Assembly: GCF_021869535.1 (NCBI RefSeq)
Contig: NW_026262712.1
Coordinates: 99,452,140-99,516,139, forward strand
Length of the DNA stretch: 64,000 nucleotides
Direction: 5' to 3'
Source: Mytilus californianus
Taxonomy: Eukaryota > Mollusca > Bivalvia > Mytilida > Mytilidae
Shown here one piece after another: positions 51,011 to 61,554 of the stretch. Both the position numbers and the translations under genes were made by a program. The notes beneath the pieces are model-generated. The model did no database searches and was not told the DNA's origin. It saw only the letters and a list, made by a program, of their open reading frames with translations. Within the stretch, counting starts at the first letter, position 1. Each line of letters begins with the position of its first letter.

Positions 51011-52050
51011 CTTTATTTGCTGATAAAATTGATATTAATAATTTAGAAAGAGGTTCTGTGGAGCACTTGGAAGACCAGCAGTATACCGTTGTATGTAAGG
51101 TCACTTATGTAGTTTATGTATCCAATACAGTGAAGGAAGATCCAGTTCTTCGTCTTTGGTTGAAATTCCAAAGAAACATAGAACAGACCTTTGATTATCC
51201 AGGAATTCCTCTTTGGTAAGTGTCGTGAGGGTACATGTTGAGTTTCCAAGTGAATTGTCAATACATAATACTAGTACATTAAACAGGCGGTTGATGTAAT
51301 GTGATTTACACACAAACACGATGTTGTTTTGGGCTTTGTCTGCGGGGAAAACAATATATTTGTCATGGAGGTAGGACAAGTGTTTTGCAACATTTGGGTT
51401 TATAAAGATTCATAGGTCTATTCAGTTTCTTAATTCTGGTTTGCATCAACAACCTCACGGCCTTAATCCATTTAGAAAGAGTATCAATGTCTTCTCTCTC
51501 GGGTTTAACCATTACCTGGCATAATCCCCGACTGAATCCATCAGCATTTTGAAGTTGTGTTTCCAATTGATGGATTTAGGCTCACGATATTTCGAAGCTT
51601 TGGATAACACATTTCGCAAAAAGTGTTATTGGCAATGTTTAGCTCACCAGTAATAACGTGGCCAGCATGATTATATATCAATGGGGAACTACATCATGTA
51701 GCACAGGTGCAATAAGGAGGTTTAGACATGAAGTCGTCATTATTGATGTTTAGGTGCAATTGCTTTGGTATTGGTATAAGAAATGATAAGTACAGACTGA
51801 TCTTTAAAATAGCGAGGTTTTTTTTTCGAGTGAACTGATTCATGATGAAGGATATTGCCCAAGTTGATGGCATCGAGAAATTTGTTGGCAAAGGAAATTT
51901 TAAGAAAAGATCTTTTCTCTTTTTTATCTTTTTTAATGCAAACTGGTTTGAAAAGTCTGCGACTTGCAATATCTGAAATAATATCTGTAAATTTGTATTT
52001 GTTTTAACGATAGATTGTAATAGTGGTTTCAAAGCATACGTTGCACGGAT
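51010..52050 (-). pseudogene. Penelope-like element: linker and RT N-terminal half
   Basis: The pieces include SFINDLLSFIKKPLGIHHIR, then IPKQLHLNINNDDFMSKPPY with CTCAT, YLHDKYIVFPADKAQNNIVF (RT motif 1 region, PADKA), TLTTLTKEEFLDNQRSVLCF, FGISTKDEELDLPSLYWIHK and LHKCPYKQRYIAGSSKCSTE, ending PLSKLLISILSANKALL, where the family A repeat begins. LYW(I)HKLHK..R.I is a typical Penelope RT2 motif. Confidence 0.75.
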
Positions 52051-52560
52051 AATGAAGTTTTTAATAAAGCTTCCTGCGAATGTGATGAATACCTAACGGC
52101 TTTTTTATAAATGACAGCAGGTCATTAATAGAGAAATCAAGGAGAGTAGAGGATGAATAATGACCATGACCAAGACGTCGAGTAGATTTGAAAATGTTCA
52201 TCACATTGACCAAGCTACAGGAAGGACAAGATAGGATACCTTTACCATCAATTTTGTTATTGCAACCATATGATATCGCAGTTCCCAATTGTCGAATCTA
52301 GAAGTCTTCTTTTTGTCTACGGAGAGGTTTTGCAAGATGAGGATTGTCAGTCCTGTGGTAAATTTTTTCGATGATGCGAAGTTGCATAGAAAGAAATGAA
52401 TGAACAGGCTGGTTAAAATGCTGGTAAACAATTTCGCTTGCATTGTTGTTGATGTCCGATCTGTGGCCGCATAGCATTTATTTAGCTTCCTTTCGTTTCG
52501 CCGACGTATACCAATCCGCAAAGGTTACATTCTAATCCGCAGACGACATTTGTTGATTTA
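52050..52560 (-). pseudogene. GIY-YIG nuclease domain of the Penelope-like element
   Basis: The minus strand at 52550-52488 encodes NVVCGLECNLCGLVYVGETK: a Cys pattern C-x3-C-x2-C directly before GLVYVG, a match to the GIY..YIG core. A stop follows, then CGHRSDINNNASEIVYQHFN (with the conserved Arg), LSMQLRIIEKIYHRTDNPHL, AKPLRRQKEDF (with a Glu that could be the metal-binding residue), a stop, and RQLGTAISYGCNNKIDGKGI. Cys residues next to the GIY motif and His residues downstream are reported as a zinc-finger-like feature of Naiad nucleases. The domain is read in several frames and is inactive. Confidence 0.7.
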
Positions 52561-52594
52561 AATTCAGATCATCGTTGCTTCTGGTAAAATAATA

Positions 52595-53010
52595 GATATA
52601 AGAGGATGTGATATGAGTGCCTATGAGACAACTCTCAATTCAAGTCAAAGTTTGTAAAAGTAAACCATTATACATGTTATAGGTGAAAGTACGGCCTTCA
52701 ACAAGTAGCCTTGGCATACACCGAACAGCAAGCTATAAAGAGCCCCAAAAAGGAAAACCAACGGTCTAATATATATAAAAGAAACGAGAAACACTTATGA
52801 ACCACATCAAAAAACGACAATCATTAAACATCAGGTTCCTGACTTAGGACAGGTGCATACAAATGCAGCGAGTTGAAACGTTTTAATAGGCCCAAACCTT
52901 TACCTAACCTGAAACAATAGTGTAACATCACAACATAGAAAGACACACTATAAAATATCAATTGAAATGGCTTAACTCAATCAAAAGACATATTAACAAA
53001 AACGAGTGTA
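52595..53010 (+). repeat. Interspersed repeat, family B (near full length)
   Basis: ATAGATATAAGAGGATGTGA, AAGTAAACCATTATACATGT, TACACCGAACAGCAAGCTAT, GAAACGAGAAACACTTATGA, GACTTAGGACAGGTGCATAC and AACATAGAAAGACACACTAT are in the same order as in 6185-6585 (reverse). It truncates the 5' end of the Penelope-like element. Confidence 0.7.
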
Positions 53011-53860
53011 CATGCACTGAACGATTAAATTTGATCTATGTCAAAATGTAAAAACAAAATTAATAAAACAAGGGGGTAAGATAACAATATCAAAAAGACA
53101 ACCATAACCTTGGACAAAATACCGCCAAAGGAAATAACGTACACAGGTAAATAAAAATAATTGTGTAGTAAGGTATACAATGGAGTACGGAAATTAATAT
53201 AGAAGAAGAAGAAGAATTGTTTATTATAGTGCAACCGGAATATAAAGTATATCGTTACATTAAATACATAATATAAAACTTCAGCCAGCCAAATAGGCTT
53301 ATGATGCATATATTACAAAATTAATAATTTTGTTGTTTATTGTACTAGAACAGAATTGAAAATTTAAAGTCATTCTAAACACTTATCAAAGGTGGAAAAT
53401 ATTAAAAATAGTGAGACGAGATATACAAATAAGTAAACAGTGAAAAACAAAAATGCATTGCAAATTGTATCAACAGGTCAAATAAACACGAAAGTACGAT
53501 TATAGGGAGTACTCGCAGCTCGTTAAATTGTTAGTGAATTGGGCATCTGTTAGTAAAATTTTACAGGTTTATCAATTTTTAGTTTTACATTTTGAAATGG
53601 GACAGTGTTGTTCAGTGTCATTAAAATCCAAATTAAATCTGATTTTTTATTTATATAAAGAACTTCGCGTCACAATCAACATACCAGTTTGTGCATTTTC
53701 TAACCTACATACATTTGATATTTCACATGATTTATGTTGCCTTAATACATGAATCACTTTAAATGCGTGTCGTCTCATAACCTTCAAAGGCGATAGAATA
53801 TAGATTGATTATGATGATTGGTAAAAGTGCCAGCCATGTAATTGATGATTTTTTTTCTAT
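53010..53860. other. No gene; possible LINE 3' tail at about 53205-53300
   Basis: On the minus strand CTATAATAAACAATTCTTCT is followed by repeated TCT, a tail-like ending. No RT piece is attached. The frames at 53025-53309 (minus) and 53528-53752 (plus) have no domain. Confidence 0.35.
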
Positions 53861-53866
53861 GCCATA

Positions 53867-54176
53867 CACTACAAACCAGTAAAGTCTGAAATGGCCTATA
53901 TCTGTACTCGACTGTACTGATTTTTACTCGACCAGTTTGAATTGGTCTGAATTTTACTCGACATTACTCGACCCCAGTCTTAACCATACTCGACCGTACT
54001 GATTTGTACTTGACCCTTATCTTTGCCATTGAAAATAGTCTGAACTATTACTCGACCAGTTTGAAACAGTCTTAACCCATTCTCGACCTGTACTCCACCA
54101 ATTTTTTCAGTCTAAACCATACTCGACCAAAGGTCTGAACAATACTCGACCAGTCTGAACCATACTTGACCAAAAA
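53867..54176 (+). repeat. Left arm array of the foldback element
   Basis: About 14 degenerate units of TACTCGACC with AGTCTGAACCA-like spacers, after the conserved edge. Units nearer the interior are more regular. Confidence 0.8.
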
Positions 54177-55559
54177 ACCTATATTTTTTTTAAATGTTAG
54201 CTGTTAAAATTAATTTCTTTTTTTCTGACAATGAAAACAGCCACAATAAAATAAAGATATATATAAAAATATATTTTTACATCCTTACATGATTCTCAGA
54301 TTTATCAAATAGAGATAGTTAAATTAAATTATCTTATATAATAATTTAATTATATTAATTTTAAAGTTTTAGAGTTTTGTTAAAAAAAAATTTTTCTTTT
54401 AACTAAAAACCACACCTTTACTGAGAGTAATAAAACCTTAATAAGGTGCTTCTTGTTTGGCATGTGTGTGGTTTTTTTTTAAACTTAATTTTCCTAAATT
54501 CCTAAAGAAAAACTATATAGGTTTCATGGTTTTATATACAATAGTTATATAATTATCTTTTTAATGAGGTAACAACAGCCAAAAAATCACTGAAATTGTT
54601 TAACCTTATATTAGAAATATATCCATTTTTGTTATAATTTGGGATATATTATATATAATATATATCAAAAGGGGATAAAAAAATTAAAGAAATAGATAAA
54701 TTTTTTCTTCTGATTTATAAAGTAATACCTCCTGCATGGGGCAAACTCATTAAAAGATCACACCTGGTCAGAGAGTATTAATTTCTAATCAACATTCATT
54801 AAAAATTGCAACATCCTGTAAAACTTAAATCGCAAGGCCTTTTGAATTCACTAGATAAGTAATACACGAGTTTAAGAAAAAAAGGGCTTTCTCTTTACCT
54901 GTAAAACACACATGTACTGAGATAAATAAACCTTATTAAAGTGCTTCTTGTATGCCATGTCTTTAATATTGACAAAAGTTATTTAAATTTAATTGAAATA
55001 AATTTTTTCTGCAGCTTTGGAACACATTTCCTTTTTTAAATGGTTATCAAGGATTGCTATGGAAGTTCTATTATCATGATTATCTTAAATTCTTGGTTTT
55101 ACAAAACAAAGGTGTTATTTTTAAAATTTATTAAGTTGCTTTATATACTATTTTAAATATATTTTAATAAAAAAAATGTTCACTGCATTATTAACTAAAC
55201 TCAACTGACACCATAAATCTATACAAGGCTTAAGTAAATGGTGAAAATTGTCCAGTAACCATAAAATATATCTGAAACATTCAAAAAAATTTGAATAACA
55301 TTGAAAATGTTAGTCCCAATTCGGTTTGAGATTATTTGATCAGTTTGTTTTATTTTTATTTTAAAGGTGATATATATATGTAAGTGTTGATAAATATGGT
55401 GTTGAATTTATATTATGTTTATTGTGAAATTTTGGTTTCAATATGCCATATTGAATACATTTTGAATTTCAAATTGTTGTTCAAATTTCTAGCCAGGGGA
55501 AATAGCTGTTAAAAACAGTTCCTAAATTGATGAAATACAATAGATAGATACAAAAATTA

Positions 55560-55838
55560 GGTCTAGGTTGGTTAAGACTTAGTCGAGTATGGTTCAGACT
55601 AGGTCGAGTATGGTTCAGACTAGGTCGAGTATGGTTCAGACTAGGTCGAGCATGGTTCAGACGAAAATAAAATGGTTAAGTACTGGTCGAGTACAAGTTC
55701 AGACTGTTAAGTATGGTTCAGACTACAGTCGAGTATTATCAAGTAAATTTCAGACCAATTCAGACTGGTCGAGTAAAAATCAGTACAGTCGAGTACAAAT
55801 ATAGGCCATTTCAGACTTTTACTGGTTTGTAGTGATAA
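55560..55838 (-). repeat. Right arm array of the foldback element
   Basis: The inverse array, including three identical 21-bp units TATGGTTCAGACTAGGTCGAG at 55588-55650. A 71-codon open frame across it (repeating MVQTRSS) is a by-product of the repeat. Confidence 0.8.
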
Positions 55839-55839
55839 G

Positions 55840-56455
55840 GTCAATGAACCCGGCTCATTCTGTAATTGATTCTTCAGATCTTAAAAGAGCGACTAACATC
55901 TAACGGAGCAAAGTGAACGATCTGATTTTATCCAATGGTTTTTAATGAAAAAGTTATTGCTGCATTACCTAATCCTTCTTTCTAAATAGTTATGTTCCTC
56001 TACTGCAAGTAATAAATAGACAAATTCCAAAACTTCGAACAATCATTCGGATTTTTGTGAAGTTTTCTATGCGTTTAGATAAACAAAAACACATGTTGCA
56101 TTTATACTTTCAGAGACTCAGATATCTAAAAAAAAATCATGGTTTATTTATTTGCTGTAATTGACCTTTAACTAGTTTCAGTAACTGTGACTATTTTCAG
56201 ATGGGTACTTGGTGTCTTTATGTCTTTCTGTATGTTTTTTTCTGTCTTATGATCTGAATGACTAAAGCTTTTACTACTGATTTTCACACTTTGTTCTTAA
56301 GTTGTGCTTTTACACCACTATCCATGTTTAGGGGAGAGTTAAGCACTCGCAACTTGTTTAATCTAGCCTTCGTCTAGTCCAGTGGATTACTGAAAAAAAA
56401 AATGTAGGTTTGAAGATAAAAGAACCAAATTTGGAATGGTAGTAGTTCTTGCTGT
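55840..56455. other. No gene recognised
   Basis: AT-rich sequence with no strong repeat pairing; stops in all frames. Confidence 0.4.
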
Positions 56456-56870
56456 TTCAAACAATATAAGCTATGGGCCCAACCTAAATTTCTAAATGGC
56501 GGCCTTTATTCAAGATGGCTGCCATAAATTTCAAAATCAACATATATCATTTACCTAAGGTCAATTCTAGGGCAAATTTGAGATGGTAGTTGTGCTGGGT
56601 GTTTAGAAGAATAATAGCTATGAATCCAGTTTTGAATTCAATATGGCGACTTTTTCCAAGATGGCCGCCGCACAAAATATCAAATAAACCAATATCCCTT
56701 TTCTAAGGTCAAATATGTCATGTTTGTAGTGCTGTGTGCTTCGACCAATATAAGCTAAGGAACCAACTTGAAATTTCAAAATGGCGGCTTTTTCTAAGAT
56801 GGCCGCCATAAGATATCAAAATCAACACCTATCAATTTACCTATAGAAGGTCACAAAGCGTTTTGTTTTG
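56455..56870. repeat. Tandem array of three units (about 145 bp) rich in AAGATGGC(C/T)GCC
   Basis: Units start at about 56464, 56611 and 56749 with ATA(A)GCTA(T/A)GG. Each carries AAATGGCGGC or AATATGGCGAC, and 15-20 bp later AAGATGGCYGCC, then AAATATCAAA or similar, ending in AAGGTCA. The minus frame 56618-56809 follows the repeat and is not a gene. Confidence 0.75.
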
Positions 56871-57079
56871 AAAGTAAAACCTAGTGCTCTATAAGACCAA
56901 GTGTACGCCACATTTAAATACAAACATAAAAAGATTTGTGAGGACAGAAAAGAAAAAAATATATCTACGGTACCATTCTTGTAAATCAGTCGACTACAAC
57001 GTGGGATCGCGTATTATAGACACTGGCGTTATTCCAATATTTAAGCTAGACTTAATTTAAATGCATACTTTCCGACTCG

Positions 57080-57260
57080 AACAGTTTTCTCTGTGAACAA
57101 CTGAAAGAGGACATATAACAATGTATAAATATCTAAATATTGCCCTGACTTGGGACAGGCACATACAGAATGTGTCTAGGTTATACTAGTTTGAAGGCGC
57201 CAACCCTTCTCCTAACCTGGGACAGGGATGTAACAGTACAACATAAGACCAAACTTGCTT
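57080..57260 (+). repeat. Interspersed repeat, family C
   Basis: CCCTGACTTGGGACAGGCAC, TTTGAAGGCGCCAACCCTTC and TAACCTGGGACAGGGATGTA resemble 47820-47960. Confidence 0.55.
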
Positions 57261-57670
57261 ATTTCTAATTGCTTTGTTCTTGCTCAATGTTAGCTATTTA
57301 GTTTGTTTCGTGTAGAATCTAGTTTTTTCATGTTATCATATTTTCAAGACATAATATTACACAAGTGAATAGTTTTTGTAAAATCAATAAGCGATATAAT
57401 TCAATTAGATTACATTAACATATTGTGTTAGAATAATGAAATAGAGAAAAGGTTCAGAATCTGTATGATAAATAGGAAATTCATTGAGTTCTTATTGTAC
57501 TCATGCTATTATTTTGGAAACGTTGTTTATAATTTTATATTTGCTTACAGGGTCTTTTGTTACCAACTATATTTTCGTATCATGATAATACGAATCCTTA
57601 ACCTGCGACATGTTATTTGTGTTTCTGAAAACTTGGAAAACTGCGGAGCCCCGCTAGGGACATGCAAAGA
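57260..57670. other. No gene recognised
   Basis: The plus frame 57465-57725 is hydrophobic and aromatic in a way common for AT-rich DNA and runs into the minisatellite. Nothing else is seen. Confidence 0.4.
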
Positions 57671-57679
57671 AAAAAAATT

Positions 57680-57850
57680 ATATTGTGCGCACAAAACAAT
57701 ATATTGTGCACACATAATAATATAATGTGCGCACAAAATAATATATTGTGCGCACAACCTAAACATATTGCGCGCAAAACTTAAATATATTGTGCGCACA
57801 AGATAAATATATTATGCGCACAAGATAATATAGTGTGCGCTCAAATTCAT
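57680..57850. repeat. Minisatellite built on the palindrome TGTGCGCACA
   Basis: Seven or eight units of ATATATTGTGCGCACAA with variable spacers of 3-8 bp. The core TTGTGCGCACAA is self-complementary. Confidence 0.85.
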
Positions 57851-59010
57851 TGAGCTTACACATGGTACAGGGCTTTAATGTTTCTTTTTCAAAGTGACAG
57901 AATGGAGAAATGCATAAGGGTTTCTTTTGAAATGGGGCTAGATTACATGGAAATACTCGCACCTTTAGCAAAAAAATATCACTGCATTGTTTCTTATGTA
58001 CACTGAATACTGAAAAAGCAACGTTTATTTCGTCTATAACTTAGTTTAACACCAGTTGCGTTTGAAGCTGCCATTTTGTATCGGTGTTTATTGGAACGGT
58101 TTGAAACAGACTTGGTAATAGAGCGAGGTCACTTTAGAACTTATGTATAGACTGTTGTTGTCTCTTTGACATATTTCTCGTTACCATTTTCTTTGTTATT
58201 TAAAATAAAAGAAGAATGTGTCCATGGGACACAGATGTCCCCGCTTGTAAATATTCATCATTTTTTTTAATTATAAAAGGACATAACTCGAGAACGGTGA
58301 TAATGACCGCCGCGGCGGGGCAAAAAAATCCTGACATGTTATAATTACATGCATGAATCAAGAAATATGTTTCGAGCATTGCAAAAAATATAATATAATA
58401 TTATTTAATAATTTAAGAGACATACACGATTTAAAAAGAAAACATCCACATCTAATAGCAAAGACATATTCACGTGGTTTTAATTTAACTGTCATTCACG
58501 GAAAGATTAGGTCCTCTAACATATTATTACCTATGCCGATTCACAAACTACTGCACAATTGTACCTCAAGGACTAGCAGGCGATCAGTAGTGGCCGAATT
58601 GCACCCTCAAATGCAAACCATGGCAGTCCACCTGTATTGGCCAAACTGTACCCTTAAGTACAAATAGTCCATCAACAGTGGATCTCAATGGTGGTCAATA
58701 AAACAAAATTTTGTAAATATTGTGCGTCCGAAAAGCTCTTTTATTGATTTACCTTAATCAGGAACGCCTGAGGTCAAGTTTTTGTAAGCCAAGGATTCAT
58801 AAGTACCGAAACACGCGATAGGCTATAGAATCAAAGGGACCGAATCACGTGAAGAGATATATGATCAAAGGTACCGGACTGCGTGAAGCGCTATGTGACC
58901 AACGGGGACATAAGACTAATCGCCAAATCAAGTTACGCTCAACTTTACTTGAGGGCAGTTGGAACCTTATTTTCTAGATAATTCATAGATCTATGAAAAT
59001 TACAATTAGA
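57850..59010. other. No gene; short tandem repeat at 58803-58904
   Basis: The plus frame 58353-58667 (104 codons) has no domain. The part at 58200-58340 (GTCCATGGGACACAGATGTC, CGCCGCGGCGGGGC) looks like an interspersed repeat, but no second copy is present in the window. Confidence 0.4.
58803..58904 (+). repeat. 34-bp minisatellite, three diverged copies
   Basis: Units begin GTACCGAAACACGCGATAGG, GGACCGAATCACGTGAAGAG and GTACCGGACTGCGTGAAGCG at 58803, 58837 and 58871. Confidence 0.75.
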
Positions 59011-59019
59011 GAGAGCTAT

Positions 59020-59250
59020 GTTATAAAAGAGATGGTTATTCAAAGTCATAAATCGAACACAAACTGACAATGCCATGGCAAAATACAAAAAGTCAGACAT
59101 CAGTACACAAAACACAACATAGAAAACTAAAGACTGGGCAACACCAACCCCACCTAAATCCGGAGAATCTTAGATGCTCCATAATTGTGAGCAGAATCTG
59201 CTCCACATGTGGTATTATAGATCATGTCAGTAGCAAAGATGTTGTCTTGA
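59020..59250 (-). repeat. Penelope-like 3'-tail fragment, reverse orientation
   Basis: Read on the minus strand it contains CACATGTGGAGCAGATTCTG, GTTTTCTATGTTGTGTTTTG and TGCCATGGCATTGTCAGTTT-like blocks, in the order of the tail at 1500-1800 and 49435-49640. Confidence 0.6.
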
Positions 59251-59622
59251 TATTGCAGTGTGATGAGGTGTCATGTTCTGTGCAGAAGGTCTCGCCGTGA
59301 CTTTGAAATGAAGAACAGCAACAAAAAAGATGTTCTTTGCTTTTATTCTTTTCTTTCGTGTGATTCCTTTTCTTCGTTGTTGTTGTTAATAGTGAAGTTG
59401 GGTTGTTGTCTTAATAACAAATACCTATATTGTTTTTTGACTGACAAAATATTTTATCAGAGGGAACATTACATCTACGTTTGCTGAGAATATCTTTTGT
59501 AACTGATTTAAAAAAGCTAAAATGGATGGGAATAGTGTTTTTATGGGATATAAATGTCAATTTCAAATTTTGCGACAAGTTGACTTTCCCATTTACACGG
59601 ACTCCATGAGAGACGGCTCATT

Positions 59623-61131
59623 TTAGATTGTCTTTGTTTTAACATTTTCCCATGTCTGTTGCCCTTGACTGTAAACATATACAAATGTGAAAATCGCAAA
59701 TGTAAATCCTGACAGGATTGATGTTACTAGTATACTTGAAATACACCAAAGGATAAACAAAATACCATAAAAGATATGGAAAGATAGAGACAGCCCTAAG
59801 ACACAGTTTGTAGCTCGTTCAAAGTTCGATTTGAAAAGAGAAAATCGCAAAATACAATGCATTGACAGAGAAGTAGTAATCTGAACTGTTGTACGAATCA
59901 AACTCAAGAAATATACTCTCTTCCACCATACTGTTAGAACATGCATCTCTTCTTGATAGTTGAAAATATGAAACACTAGAGCTAGCAATAAGACCACGAA
60001 GAAAGCAAAAATCATCCACTGCTTCCGAGTCATTCCTTTATTAGCAATTAATTCCATTAAAACAGGCTCTGCAATATTATGCATATCATTCAAGAGATTG
60101 GAAACGATCATAAACACGCCTGCTATTAAATATTGGTCCTGTTTATTAGTATCCATTTCGAAAGACTGTACCAACAGAAAAACCATAATCCATATGTCAG
60201 ACAAACATGGATTTTCTATTTTAATTCGACTTCTTCTTAATCCTCGTAAATAAAATATGCAAGCAGCCATGACTCCTCTTGAAATAAAGAATACACATAT
60301 GATAAAGCAACCAATTCCTATCCACGATTTTCAGGAGATAGCAACAGTTTACTGAACATGTCGTATAACCAACGAGTTTGGTACATATGTTATTAATCCA
60401 GTGAATATGATGTTAAACACAGAATAAAAGAAAATAGAAAGTAACATTTCCCTGTAATGAAATTGGGAAAATCTTTTCATATCAAAAGTTTCTAATCCTT
60501 GCAAATTTGATAATTCATCTAATATGGCGAGACATTGAACGATATACCAACCAGTACGAAAAAGAAAAATGAAATATGACCTGTCTCAGTATAATGAAAG
60601 GCAGAAAACAACACGCATTGCATGTATCCATGAATATTGAAAGTGTTGAGATAAACCGATGCTAAAGCTGCTTGCACTACAAATAATACTGTTTTAAGAC
60701 TGCCATCAGAGGAAGTTAAGTACTTAACAGGGAACAAATATAGTATTAAAACAAGATGATTGTTACTGTTAACCAGAAAATCATTTTAGATCTGTGTTCA
60801 GCAGCCGATCTGAATATTAGCATAGCTACATACAAAAATGCAAGTACGATTAACATCAGTGCGTATGTAGACACATTTAACGAATTGTTGCTTAGAACAT
60901 TACAAATAAAAATATTCAAATAGTACATCCAGTCTGCCTTCATCCAAACAACTGTCAGAGGGCATTTCGTTGTGAACATAGGTTCCTTGTCAGAAGAGAA
61001 GTTGCTGTTCGTGATATAATGCTTTAGGAAGTGATAGTTCATATTCATTATCATAAAACATAATCCATCCCTCAAACATCTATCAGCAATGATAGTTGGC
61101 AAAACGAGAAGAGAACATAAAATGACTAAAC
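59623..61131 (-). pseudogene. Multi-pass membrane protein gene, broken; family unrecognised
   Basis: Three minus-strand frames (61159-60746, 60737-60519 and 60270-59623) encode hydrophobic segments consistent with one protein of about 450-500 residues and roughly ten membrane spans, for example STYALMLIVLAFLYVAMLIF, WMIFAFFVVLLLALVFHIFN and GILFILWCISSILVTSILSG. A splice-acceptor-like TTTTCTCTTTCAG lies at about 61131, so upstream exons may exist. The frames are joined by two frameshifts (near 60745 and 60560), and two in-frame stops lie near 60350 and 60335. The region between 60560 and 60360 reads IVQCLAILDELSNLQGLETF in the third frame. I do not recognise the family. Assembly indels could mimic decay. 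Confidence 0.6.
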
Positions 61132-61403
61132 CTGAAAGAGAAAATAAACGTATAATCATCAGAAGAAATTCCTATCTTTTTTGTAAACATCAAGAATAAT
61201 ACAGTCAAATATAACTGGTCAACAAATTTTATTGGTTTGACATTGCATGCCTTGCATTTCGGAAACTGTCCAAAATATTAAACTAGTTTTTAAATTAATA
61301 TAACATTGACAGTGAAACATTTCCTATTAGTATTGAAAATAAAAAAAATAAAATCTTGAGACGGTTCTTTTCTTGAAAAAATCCCAGATTAGTACAAAAT
61401 TGT

Positions 61404-61545
61404 TGTTTAAGGGCCAAATGAAGGCCGCCTCCGGGTGCGGGATTTTTTTGCTGTGTTGAAGACCCTTCGGCTGTTTTTCCCCTTTGGTCGGGTTGTTGTC
61501 TCTTTGACACATTTCCCATTTCCATTCTCAATTTTAATTGATATA
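61404..61545 (+). repeat. Family D, 3' part
   Basis: AAGGCCGCCTCCGGGTGCGG, TTGAAGACCCTTCGGCTGTT, TTTGGTCGGGTTGTTGTCTC, and TTTGACACATTTCCCATTTC are the end of the repeat whose earlier part is at 5830-6180. Three short frames across it are not genes. Confidence 0.6.
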
Positions 61546-61554
61546 TATATACTC

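Larger units (their letters stand above)
49435..52590 (-). mobile_element. Penelope-like retroelement with N-terminal GIY-YIG domain (Naiad-like)
   Basis: On the minus strand a GIY-YIG nuclease domain (from about 52550) precedes a reverse transcriptase that runs down to about 49640, followed by a noncoding tail to about 49435. In canonical Penelope elements the GIY-YIG domain is C-terminal; the reverse order defines the permuted Naiad/Chlamys clade described from invertebrates and algae. A family A repeat (50630-51010) is inserted in the RT. The tail is found alone at several other sites in the window. Many frameshifts and stops mark it as dead. Confidence 0.75.
53867..55838. mobile_element. 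Foldback element with tandem-array terminal inverted repeats
   Basis: The ends CACTACAAACCAGTAAAGTC and its complement ACTTTTACTGGTTTGTAGTG are inverted. Inside each, about 300 bp are built of a unit close to TACTCGACCAGTCTGAACCA (left) and TGGTTCAGACTAGGTCGAGT (right). The interior (54180-55500) is AT-rich and noncoding. It has an internal direct repeat: 54408-54470 and 54900-54966 share AAACCTTA(A)TAA.GTGCTTC and GCATGT. No transposase is present. The arrangement resembles Foldback elements. Confidence 0.8.

Noticed and set aside
51010-52590. The idea that the GIY-YIG piece and the RT piece are the end of one Penelope copy followed by the start of another
   Set aside because: The linker between them (PLGIHHIR.. 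to IPKQLHLNINNDDF) reads as continuous coding in the expected direction, and the RT continues to its C-terminus further on without a second GIY-YIG domain. A tandem-copy explanation remains possible but is less simple.
55589-55804. Open frame repeating MVQTRSS
   Set aside because: It is the translation of the foldback element's right-arm array, not a protein repeat.
57560-57799. Minus-strand open frame of 79 codons rich in CAQYI and CAHYI repeats
   Set aside because: It is the translation of the TGTGCGCACA minisatellite; spacing changes break the repeat pattern and no gene context exists.
58353-58667. Plus-strand frame of 104 codons with a mixed composition
   Set aside because: No domain, start context or splice signal supports it; the second half looks repetitive. 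Left unannotated.
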